A stretch of DNA of 64,000 bases, taken from contig NC_063264.1 of assembly GCF_019578655.1 (NCBI RefSeq), positions 3,596,001-3,660,000 on the forward strand. Direction: 5' to 3'. The notes below the pieces were generated by a model, which saw nothing but the letters and a program-made list of their open reading frames with translations, searched no databases and was not told where the DNA came from. The position numbers were made by a program, and so were the translations under genes. The stretch comes from Ricinus communis. Its lineage: Eukaryota; Streptophyta; Magnoliopsida; Malpighiales; Euphorbiaceae. Below are positions 31,296 to 42,921 of this stretch, in pieces (the stretch's first letter is position 1; each line of letters opens with the position of its first letter).

Positions 31296-34200
31296 TGAAA
31301 TAATTTAAATTCTTTTGTTGTTATTTATTTATTATTCACGTGTTTCAAAAGACATTATACTAAAGAAGAATAAATATTTAAAAAAGAAAAAAGCAGTATA
31401 TCGTATTGAAAAAAATAGTTTATGACAGACCCAAACAAATCGTGTTCAATTTGGTCCACGCAATGGTTTCGAATAGATAATTTCTGAATTACTGTAATAA
31501 AAAATAGAATGGTAAAGTTTAAAATTTAAAATTTTCAAATAAAAACTATGCAAGTATATCACTTGGCATGACAAAGCTTTTTATATTTGATTACAGAGAC
31601 ATTTTTAACTAAATATTCTGTGTCTTTAAGCATTTTAATTATTAATTTTCGTCTAAACACTCTATTTACATCGCAAATTATTGGAAGTTTCCTTGAATAT
31701 ATATGTAAGAACACTAAAGAAGAAGACCTTGTAATGCTTGGCAAAAGTGAGAGAATTGATTCTGTTGATTATCTTTTCCTGTTAGAATGTTTTGCAAGGA
31801 AGAATGCTTTTGGTAGAAGGTGAGTACATAGTTAAAATAATAAATGAAATTTCAAAGTAACGATTAGTTAGGAATCATATTGGTGCAAATATTTCTCTCT
31901 TCGATATCAGAAAGAATCAAGCAAATGTTGAATTTAGAAATTTAGCTGAGTTAGGTCCACGTTTGATAACCCTACTTATACTGCAATTTCTTTCATAGGA
32001 AGTAACTTCAGAATATAGAAAAGAAATTAGAGACTAATTAGTCTTTTTATAATATTGATTATCTGCGGATAAACATATATTATTAATATATTAAATGGTG
32101 GTTGACACTCTTAGGACTTGTTTTGTAAGCAGTTTGTTTAAGAATGCTAAGTAATGTTTAACTATTGTAGGTCAACTAAAATTGTCCAATTGTATAAGCT
32201 AGATTACTTTCACTCGCATACCCTAAACATGCAATATGTACTCATTATGATGAAATACTGCCTTTCTTAAATTAGAATTTCAATAAAATCTTAACCAAAA
32301 TTAGCTAAAAGGGGTCCTTCAACGTATGATTCAAAGTTTAAATATTTTTAAGAAAAAAAGAATAACTATATTAATAAAAAAAATCACATCAGTTTCAGGG
32401 ACTGTGAATGAATTAATCCCTATAAGATTAGTTAGTTTTCTTTGCCCTCTTTTAAGGGTTCTTCATATTTCTTACCAGGAAAATGTGGAAGCATGGACTC
32501 ATTGGCCCGAGGTTTTACACCCTGCACACCGAAAATATTGCAATGTGTTCCGGCTAGTGCAACACGTCCACGTCGACGTATGCATTTTTTTTAAATTTAT
32601 GTTTGATTATTTAAATATTAAATATTTATTGTTTATTAACTTTATTTTACTTCAAAAATATTTCTACTACAATATAAATATTTACAAGATAATTCTAATT
32701 TATTTACTAACTATAAAAATGATTTATATTATATCTGTATTATATATGTTCGTTTAAATAAATTAATAAATATCTATTAACAAACTAATGAATATTATGC
32801 CTATAAATAATTAATATTTATAGCAATCACAAAATTGTCTCAAAATGTATCTATAAAAAAATGAATCCAACTTTCATTACAATTAACATCATTTTCATAT
32901 GAATATAAAATATTTACGGTGATTTAAGAAACGTATGTAAATTTATAATTATTGAATTGGCAATAACAAATTAATAAACATGTATATCATAAATGATGAA
33001 TATCCTTTACTAAAATAATAAACATTTAAAAATTAATTGAATACAAAATGAATATCATTATAGTAAATAATAAATATATTTTATAAACGATGAATATTAA
33101 TGTCTATTATAAAAAGGTAACACTTTTGATTATAAAATTATCAATTACATATTGACAAAATATTTAAATTGTGAAATATGAAAAACTTTAGTTTCATTCA
33201 CTAATAACAGAAAATTAAATATATAAAGAGTTTTTAAAAATTAAATTATATTAGTTTTAATAGATAACTTATTTTATCATTTACCAAAAATCTATTGATT
33301 TTTAATACCCCAAAGTATGACTAATTGAAAAATAAAAAAAATTGTTACTTGCTAATTTTTAAGTTTTATTTACTTATAATATAAAGAGATATATATATTA
33401 AATTTTGAGATATAAATTTTTTAATATGTGTTATTATATTTTGACACATCCTCCCATCTATACGGTAAGATGAATCGGACTAGACCGGGATGCAGAGCAT
33501 AAATTATCTGTTGGACGAGATATAGGGCATAAATTGTACGTTGGCCCAAGGAATTATTCATTGGGCCTTATTAAGGAATCTACCAAATCTCAAAGCCAAC
33601 AATTCTATTCTCTCCATAGAATCCATACCAATAGCGAAGAAAAAAAAAAAATTGTTGGGCCTTATTAATGTCTCTTCCAACTCCTCTAATGTCATTGTCA
33701 CTACTTATTGATAATTTCTCATCCCAATTACTTAAAACAAAATTCTATAAGGATGCTCTTATATCATAAATTTCCTTGTAAATAACTTTCAGATTAGCAT
33801 TATGATGTCTTGGATTATACGCCTATACAATTTCCATTGATCAAATTTTCACTCTTTAGAGTGTTCATGTGTTGGACTAAACTATTACAATAGTACATAA
33901 ATATTAAAGTGATTTGAACATATTACTGAAAGGATCCTTCTTATGAACAATGTTTAATGATGAATGCTCTCATTAAGCCATCAAACTTTAGTAAAATAAG
34001 TTGGTGTCAAAGATTGGGAAAGACACTGCCCTATATGGGATACAATGTGATAATCATCATTTCAGCGGCTAAACTTTATGTTAAAATAAGTGATATGTGG
34101 TTGGATTTCCACCAACTCTTCTTCATATTCCTCTCAATTAATTAGAAAAAGAAACAGTCTGAAGGTCCAATCAGCCAACTTTTGATCTTGTGCAGAGGTA

Positions 34201-35442
34201 GAGAGTTCCAATGGAATACACAGCTATAATGTGATTAGTCTTAAACAAATGCCTGTCCCTAGCCACCTTGCAAAGTTACAAGTACCATTAAACTTTAAGA
34301 CCAAGAAATCTTGAATGGTAGACCCGCTATTTCAATTGCTTATCAGAACAATCATTTTACAAGAAAGAATATATATATATATATATATATATGTATAGCA
34401 GTCTGCTGCTCTGTATACCCGTAAATCAGCCAACTTGTGGTCTACACGTGGCAGATACAAAATAAAGAAGACCTTGTTAGATTAAACTGGACTAATTCAT
34501 CTCTATTTATCTATAAAATGCTTCTTAATACATATGCCAAAATTCTATCTTGGATTCTTTGTATCAATGTCACTGCAACATTTAGTTAAGGCCTTGTCAT
34601 GTAGGTCCTTCTCCTTTAAGAACTTTTTTCAGCAATCTGAAAGCTGACATCCAATTTACGGAGGTAATTCCGGATAAAAAGAAAAGGAACCCTTTTTCCA
34701 TGATCTTCAGCTTAAGATCAACAGACGACTTTTTCTTCATCAACCACCAACAACAATTCATTTTTAACTTTGAAAAAAGCAACAGGAATCCAACATGTCC
34801 TTTTGGTGCTAAAAGAAAAAAAGGTGTCCTACAATTTCCACACCAGTACAGCAACTTGTATGCCCTTCAGGGTTTATCAGAACTAAATTACTGTATCAGA
34901 AATGTGACGGCGGGGCGCATATACAAATTTCTTAATAGAAAGGCTAGGTTGGAACCCAAAAAAAGAAAATTAATTAATTTCAGGTAATGATGAAGGCAGA
35001 CCAGTTATGGTCTACACAATACATACACTGAAATGCCGACATTGAACTTTAATTAGTTTGCAATGTTCCCATGTATTACTATACAATTGCTGATACACAT
35101 TAAAAGGAAAAGAAAAGAGAATAGCTATGTATCAGTTTGGCTGACAAGTGACCCAAAATAAGGCTTATACTTTAAGCAATACCAAGGGAAATATAGCAAT
35201 TTTAATTGAGTATTAACACTCTGGCAATCCATCAGAAATCAAGTTGTCCTCAAATGTCTATAGCTGCAGGCATGTGAAAACAATCATCATCATCATGGTA
35301 TTAATTTTTCAATCTTGTAGACTTTGAATTTCAACTCTCTTTAACTTGTGTACTAAATTAAAGGGAAAAGCCATCGCAGTTGAAGATTTTCAGGGCTTAT
35401 CTTACTGCTTCATTTATATTTGCAGGATTTGGAAAATTGAAC
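31296..35442. other. Intergenic, AT-rich, no gene seen
   Basis: About 4.1 kb with only short ORFs. A GC-richer patch at 32500-32580 and two GGGCCTTATTAA phrases at 33560 and 33658 suggest eroded element sequence, but I could not name it. A (TA)n tract lies at about 34372-34390. A likely splice acceptor TTGCAG ends at 35425, just before the next ATG, so a 5' UTR exon of that gene may lie somewhere in the last part of this stretch. Confidence 0.4.
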
Positions 35443-38400
35443 ATGGGAAATGAGATGGGCAACAGCAACACATCTGGATTGCGTGGTATGGCTTCAGTTC
35501 TTTACTTTATGATTTTTTACTTGTTAAACATTAATGTTAATATACTTCTTCTGTGCTGATACACTAACACAGAAGAAGAGAACACCAGCCCTGAATCTGA
35601 GGAAAAATCTTTTGAAGAACCTATTCATGCTAATGATGTAAAAGGAGAAAATCAAGTGGTTCCGGCGCCTGAAAGTAAGGACTATCATCAGAAAGAGACA
35701 GGGTTAGCCTCTGATGATCGAAAGGGAGCAGATAATCCTGCTCATAACCAGGCCTCTGATGATCGAAAGGGAGCAGATAATCCTGCTCATAATCAGACCT
35801 CTGATGTAACAGGTTAGCAGATTCTCATATCAGTATACACAAGGTTAATGTGCATATACATGCTGATACCTGTCAATTATTGTTTTTATAACAATCGAGT
35901 ATTGAAAAATTCGTTGTTCTAGAAATGTTTTTTTAATACATGCTAAGGTGTTGATTGAAAAAGTTCAGGATAGTTAAGAATGGCCTTTTATTGATGTAGG
36001 ACAAGCAGAGCCTGAAGTTCGCCCTCCTGTTGAATGTTCTAAACCTGAAAAGAAATTTAATGAAGAAGTTGGCAAAGAAACTGTAATTCAACCTGCAGCT
36101 TCTTTGCCCAAGGAAATGGAAGATCATCAGAACCAAGTACTATCAAATTCGGAAGAGAATGTCTCAGAAATAAGCAATAATCAGATTGAGAAGCACTCCT
36201 CCTTTAAGACAGGTTAGCTTAACCAACGTACTTGGCTGAATTTCATTCTGATTTATCTATTTAACTGAACTTAAAGTTTCTGAAATAGAAGTAGTTCAAT
36301 AACATAGGCATATATAAACACATGAGTGCCAACTTTATGATGTTTAATCTGGGTTTGCTATATGCAGAGGAAGAGGATATTGTAAATTCGGCTTCTTCTG
36401 CAATACCCTCAGCAAATGATCCAGAATCTGAAGATTCTGCAGTGCCACAATCTGATCAACATGAATTGACAAAAATTGATGCTGAACAGTCAGAACAGGA
36501 TAGCACTAATTCAATGACTGGAACTGAAGTTATTCCGGGATCAAGTATTGCATGCATTAGAAAAGAGAACGGTCACCTGTTAGATACTTACATATCTGAC
36601 AGCGTAGAAACAAATCTTCTTTCTAGTGCTGATCTAGATGTGGAGGAGAAAAGGGAAGAGTTGGTAGTGAAAGAGATAGCATCTCAAGCAGATGAGATGT
36701 CAAGCAGAGAGAAATTTGAAGTTGAAATTGGAATTGAGAATGGGAATGATTCAAGTAAAATAACAGTGGTACCATCAGATCATTTAGAAGTCAATAATGG
36801 AGAGGCAGCTGCTAAGATGAATTGTAATGGAACTAATTCTTTGCAGTCACGACCAGAAGAAGTCTCTTTACCTGAAGACAAATATAGGGTTCTTACTCAA
36901 GAGACTAAAATAATAGGAAAGGAACCAGAAAATGCAGACAGGGAGCAAGATGATTTTTCATCTCTAGGAATATCAGAGATTGACAAGGCAGATGCATCAC
37001 AAATTGATTCTTTGACAAGGCCAAATTGTAAGAACATTGAGAAGGAAGATCCTCTTGTCACGGTTCATGCTGCTGCTGGAAATGGGAGCTGCCAAGTTGA
37101 GGAGGTAAAGGTTTTTGACGAATCTGACAACCAGAATGAGGCTTCTGTAGAATGCCGTGAGGAATCTGAAGGAAATGTTGTAATAATTCATGAACTTGGA
37201 ATTTTGGCGGCCAAGTCATCCATTGCTAATGGAAAAATAAATGAAGGCGGATTGGGAGACTGCGCAACTGAGGCATATGTGGCTCATGATACTGGCAATG
37301 GGAACTTCCAAGTTGAGGAGGCCAAGGCTGTTGAGCAATCTCACAACCAGAATGATGCTTTTAAAGGACATCTGGAGGGGTCTCAAGGAAAGGTTATAGT
37401 GGTTCCCGATCTTGGAAAATTTTCTGATACTGTTCATGATGCTGTAAGCAATGGGAACTGTGGAGTTGAGGTATCTGACAGCCACAATGAGGCCTCCGAA
37501 GGAAAGGTTATGACGGATCCTGAACCTGGAATCCATACAGCAGAGTTACACACTATAAATGGTAAACACAGTGAAGAGGAATCCGAAGATTTCAAAGCCG
37601 AGGAAGAGGAACCTGCAGAGAAGCAAATTGAGGAGATAAAGGAGAACAAAGAAGCTCCATGCGCCATCGAAAGGAATATAGATGTTGCAAAATGTGGAGA
37701 ACAGTTCCTGTCCCAACCATATCCTCTACCAGCAGAGGCGCCTTTGCCGTGCGGTCCTGCATCTCTGCTCCAGTCTGAAGATCACCAACAGGAAAATCTA
37801 ATGAAATCTGAGAATGCTCAAGATAGCAGTGACTCAATATTGGGACTGAAGCCTGAGAACCGCAGTGACTTATCAATTACTGCAACATCTTCCAGTTTCC
37901 ATGCCACAAGCACTTCTGTAGAGACCTTAGTCTCTGAAGCTGAGTTGGCAACTGAGAAATCTGCAGAAGAAGGTTTACCCCATGTCACAGCAGCTGCAGC
38001 GATGGTGATGGAAACTAACTCTTCAGATTCACCACATAATTCCAGTGAGCGACATCAGAAAAATGATACATCTGTCTTTGCAAAGGATGGAATTCAGGCA
38101 CAAGAAAATGAAGGGAAGCTCAGCACTTCACCAATTCCTGAAAACCTGATTCAAGCAGAGGAGCCAAAGTCTCAGAGTTCAACTACAGAGAACGTAGCCT
38201 CTGCAGTGCAGTTGGGAAATGAGATACCAAAACAAGAAGTTCAATACTACAATACAGTAGTCCTGGAGACGGTGACTAAAGCTAATTCACCAGCTTCAGC
38301 GATTCAATTCAGTGAACAACGTGAAAAGATTGAAACATCTGTCGTTGCAAGGGGAGGTTACGAGCGACAAGAAAGTGTGGGAAGGTTCAGCAATGAATCA

Positions 38401-38880
38401 ATTCCTGATTACTTGAACGTTCATGCCGAGATGCGGAAATCTCCAAGTTTTAATCTTGATCTCCGAATAGAAGCAGGGAGTACTGAAGAATCAGATAATA
38501 TACCACTACTTTATCAGGACAAAAGTACAATTGAAGGCTTATCAAGCCAAGATGATATAAACCTTCAAAGTGCATTTGCACATGCTCGCCGTGGTCAAGA
38601 AGAATCGCTCAAGTATCAAGAAACGCCAGTGGAAGAGAAAGTGATTATGCTGGAAAGAAGCGATTCTGAGAAGTCAAAAAGACCCTTTCTTGGCTTCTTG
38701 AAAGAAGATGAAGAGGCTCATATTGTGGTAATACCAAAGAAACAAGATAAGCATGCTGCTGCTACAAAGAAGGCAATCAATAAGGAAACTACTGCACTGC
38801 CTTCGAAAAGTAAAGATAAGCACAAGCGCAGGTCATCTCTCTTCACCAACTGCATGTGCTGTACAACTGTGATTAACTAA
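35443..38880 (+). CDS. Unrecognised acidic 1002-aa protein with lipidation signals at both ends
   Basis: Four exons: 35443-35485, 35573-35812, 36000-36212 and 36368-38880. All introns are GT-AG and interrupt codons after the first base; joined, they are open for 1002 codons plus stop. The start MGNEMGNSNTSG fits an N-myristoylation site. The C-terminus (KHKRRSSLFTNCMCC...) is basic, then Cys-rich, fitting palmitoylation or membrane anchoring. Between them the chain is Glu/Ser/Asn-rich and looks unstructured, with imperfect internal repeats (about 37063-37530) and a second diverged repeat pair (about 37995-38430). No enzyme motif or membrane helix is seen. A peripheral membrane scaffold is a reasonable guess, not shown. 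The large last exon encodes most of the protein. Confidence 0.8.
35707..35796 (+). repeat. Two 45-bp tandem repeats inside exon 2
   Basis: 35707-35751 and 35752-35796 each encode ASDDRKGADNPAHNQ. They differ at one silent base near the end. In-frame and recent-looking. Confidence 0.9.
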
Positions 38881-41207
38881 ACCACCCCAAGAAATTACAC
38901 CATTTTTACAGTTCCTTTTATTACTTCTTTGATTTATTTTGGTTGGGTTCACTTTCTAATTCAAGTGTTTTCAAGAACTGGAGTTTTGATCAATGGACTG
39001 AGAGACTGCTGATTGGTATTAGGGTGTTGCAGATAAAACCAAGAAAGAGTGAGTACTATAACTTCTAATAACTATGTTCAATTGTTTGTGTTCTTTTCTG
39101 TTAATACTTGTTCAAAAGTTGCACAGCTTCAGCATTGTATTGTGATGTAAGATATTAGTTGAAGATTTTGATGTAATGTTATGTAATTTATTCTGTTTGT
39201 TGGAGAGAAATTGGAAGATTTGGAGATGATATTGCAGCATAAGCAGCTTCACTGCCTTTGATTATATAATTTGTCCATTTCGACTACATTTGTTTTGCGA
39301 AAGATACTGTCAACAGTTTCACGTGTTGAAGATAAGTCCGAAAAACAAACCACCAGATCAGAGGGTAAAAATCATTGGTCAAGGTATCAGATCAATACAG
39401 CTAAAAAGCTGTATTGACTGCTCATCACAGACCTGAATTCAGGGCAAAGGAGCAACATTTGCTTCTTAAGGAAAAAATGTCACTTCTACTTCACTCAAAT
39501 CAAAAAATGAACGTTAGACATAAGTTAAAGTTATCGTTATCTTTCTCATGGATATATTAGTAACAAAGTGTATCAGTAATCTTAGAATACAAAAACTGTA
39601 ACATTCATCATAGATTAATAAACATAAATTTAATCTTTTTCACATCTCATTTTTTGAAAAAATTGTGTCGACTGTATTGATGAAAGGCAAAACTGAGGAA
39701 AATAATTTTTTAGAAAAGGAAAGTTATTCTTTGGGATTTTATAAATCTGTAAAAACAATAAAAAAATTGACATAGACTAGTCTATAATCTATATGTCTTA
39801 GGTATTGAAATTGAAGTATAAAATACTTTGAGTATTATTAGCAGTTGTTATTAGTAAGTTGAAATGAATATTTAAGATATAATTTATTATTATATTATAT
39901 TTAATAATATAAAAATTAATAAAAATAATTTATAATAATTAAAATATTATAATTAATTTTGTTAGCTTAATTATATTTATTATTAGAAATATTTATAAAA
40001 GTTATTTTAAAAATAAAAATTTAAATTTAAATTCTACTAATAAGAATCTCTAATTTTAAATACCGTAATTGTAATATTATAATTAATTAATTATTAAAAA
40101 TAATTTTAAAACAATAATTATTTATTATAAAATATAAAAATTTAATTATATGATATCAACTTAAAATAAATTATTATTAATAAATTTTAATAAAAATAAT
40201 AGTATCTAAATAAATAAATAAAATCGAATTAACTAATAAAAAAAATAAAATAGAGCCAATACAATCAACAACTGATTGAGACTAAATCAATTATTAGCTA
40301 TTATTTCTTCATTTTTTACCAAACGCTTTAATATAGTTGTTAAGTAAGAAATAACTATCAGCTGTATCAAACTTCTAAATTAAACATTTTTTAAGAATTT
40401 GAGGAAAGAAAGAATATGTTACCGTGAAAGTTAACAGGAAGAAATTAAAAAAAAATACTTCGAATGAATTTCATTCATTTTGAAAAAAAAAAAAAAAAAA
40501 AGAAGGAAGAAAGATAATCAAAATGGGTGGTCAATGGAAAATGTGAAAGGGGCAAATGTTATGCATGCCTTTTTCAAAAGGAGCAGAGTTGCTTTGTCTA
40601 ATTCTTGGAAAATAAGAGAGGTGTACCCACCACTTGCCTTTTGGTCAAGTCTAATATTAGAACCAAAAGTTGGAGCAATTTCACATCTATCTTCCTTCTC
40701 TAGTTAGTTGGAAGATATTATTATATGTATAGTGGCCAACATGATTTTAACTCTGCTTTTTTTTTTTTAATTATTATTTGTTATACATGAAATATTAATT
40801 TCCTAAAAATACTTTAATTCTTTTCTTTTTTTCTTTTATAAAGTTGGGCTCCAACACCAAATGAATTAGTTTATTATATTTTCATCTTTTTTTTTTTTAA
40901 GTTAAAACCATGTTCAAAGAAAACAAATAGAATGTTAGCTGAAAGAGATGAGATGCATACTTTGATCAGAGAAGTTAAAGAATAGAAGTCATGTTTGAAC
41001 GAATCAAATGGGGACTTGTTTCAAGTCATTCTACATTTTGGTCATTGGCAATACAATTTGGCTAAAGCTAAGACAATCAATACAACAACAAATAATTAAT
41101 AGAAGATGACAATACAACACTTATTTCTTGAATACAGAATAAAATCTTTTCTTTTTTCTTAAAAAATAAAAATAAAAATCAATGTTTTAATTGGTAGATA
41201 AATTAAT
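38881..41207. other. 3' UTR, then AT-rich intergenic
   Basis: The first 300-350 bases are probably the 3' UTR of the preceding gene. A hairpin lies at 39392-39417. At about 39760-40390 there is an AT-rich block whose two sides (AGCAGTTGTTATTAGTAAG... and ...AACTATCAGCTGTATCAAAC) recall hAT-type miniature elements; no clean ends or target duplication were found. A poly(A) run lies near 40482-40500. Confidence 0.35.
39392..39417. repeat. Perfect 11-bp hairpin with AAAA loop
   Basis: Arms TCAATACAGCT and AGCTGTATTGA around AAAA, about 510 bases beyond the stop of the 1002-aa protein gene. It could lie at the end of a long 3' UTR or be a chance palindrome. Confidence 0.7.
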
Positions 41208-42848
41208 TTAGGCCGCAGCAGTCATCATTTTAACAAATTCATCGTAATTAACTTGACCATCACCATCCAAATCAGCCTCCTTAATCATCTGCTCCACCTC
41301 TTCATCTGTCAGCTTCTCCCCTAAATTGATCATCACATGCCTCAACTGCACATTAACAAAGTTATCAAATTTTTATTTGTTTCTTTTCACTTTGTTAGAT
41401 TCCCTTAATAATTTAATCAAATGCATATCCTCAAATTAATGCATTACTCTTACCAAACATAGTTAATGTTCGCTGCATGCTGCTTATATACACAGTAAGA
41501 TTCATGTGTAAATTATTATCAAAAGAAAATATTAAACTATGTATATATATTCATTTCTGTCAATACCAACATTATTGATTCGAATTTCATTTGTATTTGC
41601 AATGTACATTTTCAAATTATTTTTTTAAAATTAAGAAATTGGACTAAATTGAATAAAGAAGAATAGAGATTGAAGATTTGAGACGGGTATTATAGTACAT
41701 TTTATGAGTTAAAATCAATATACTTCCCTACTGACATAAATTTTAAGACATTAACATGAAAAATAATATCGTTCTTAGTAATGTTATTATTAATTTATTT
41801 AAAATCATTATTATTTGGAAGCTCATTCGTCAACATTGTCACCCTACTTGTACTAGTAAGATATTCTTATTTTTGTCAACGGCGACCCTCGAGAAAAACA
41901 AAAGCAAAAAACACAGTTGTCACCCTAATATACATCTATACATACAGCTTTCTTTTTGAGTTTTGTATTTTTGTGTATTCTTCTTTTAAGAGAATTTAAC
42001 TGTATCATGAATTAGTTCTAGCTCTTTTAACCATATGTATCTGCGAAATTATGAACAAGCCATGCCCCATTGGACCAAAAGTTTAAGGATTGAATGCCTG
42101 TCTCCAAATGCAGGAACATTGCAGCCAACTTTAGGTTATTCATTCCTGAGAAACTAGAGAGTTTCATGCCATAATGCATACTCTAGTAGCATGTTATAAC
42201 AAGATTGATGAAAAGAAAAAGAAATTACCTCGTTAGCTGATATGTAACCATTCTGATCCTTGTCAAACACTTTGAATGCTTCTTTAAGTTCTTCCTCTGC
42301 ATCAGTTTCCTGATTTAACGAAACAGAAGCTGAAGTAAATATAACATCTAATCATGTATTTTCCTTATGGGAGATTATAAATTGTATTAATCAGATATGA
42401 TAACTCTTGGTATAGCTCTGGATACTCCACCATCTTGCAGGATCGAGCTGGAGCGGTTCCGTATAAGGTTATGAATTTAGACAAAAAGAAATTAGCACAG
42501 TAAGAATATTCACCTTCATTTTCTTGGCCATCAGGTTCAAGAACTCAGCGAATTCAATAGTCCCATTTCCATCAGCATCAACTTCAGTAATCATATCCTG
42601 AAGTTCTTCTTCTGTTGGGTTTTGATCCAACGACCTAATCACAGTAGCCAATTCCTCTATAGTAATGCAACCTGTAAAACACATACAACTCCAGCATTAT
42701 TTACATTATGGCTATAGATTAAACCAGAAGAAGCAAATAACATAGAACGAGCCAATAAATAAAATGAATTACCATCTCCATCCTTGTCAAACAAACAAAA
42801 GGCTTCTTTAAACTCAAGAATCTGTTCCTCAGTCAATATTTCAGCCAT
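41208..42848 (-). CDS. CML8: Calmodulin-like protein, CML8 type
   Basis: Four exons on the minus strand: 42848-42773, 42671-42514, 42309-42229 and 41345-41208. All have GT-AG borders and give 150 residues. Four complete EF-hands are visible: DKDGDGCITIEE (21-32), [12 protein letters not shown] (57-68), [12 protein letters not shown] (94-105) and [12 protein letters not shown] (130-141), each with Asp at position 1 and Glu at position 12. Length and sequence fit the Arabidopsis CML8/CML11 branch rather than canonical calmodulin (for example [11 protein letters not shown] and [14 protein letters not shown]). The protein ends MMTAAA without a prenylation site. It is a soluble Ca2+ sensor that binds target proteins. 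The first intron interrupts the codon for the fourth Gly/Asp-loop residue, the typical intron position of plant calmodulins. Confidence 0.93.
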
Positions 42849-42897
42849 TGCCTTTTGTCTTAAATTGAATCTTGAATCTTCACTTTCAAGTTATTTC

Positions 42898-42921
42898 AGA
42901 GAGAGAGAGAGAGAGAGAGAG
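42898..42921. repeat. (AG)n in the 5' UTR region of the CML8-like gene
   Basis: Twelve AG units on the plus strand, i.e. (CT)n in the sense of the gene, starting 50 bases upstream of its ATG. CT tracts are common in plant leaders. Confidence 0.8.

Noticed and set aside
31559..35000. Small ORFs right of the viral locus as possible genes
   Set aside because: All are short, AT-rich and without motifs; several overlap on opposite strands.
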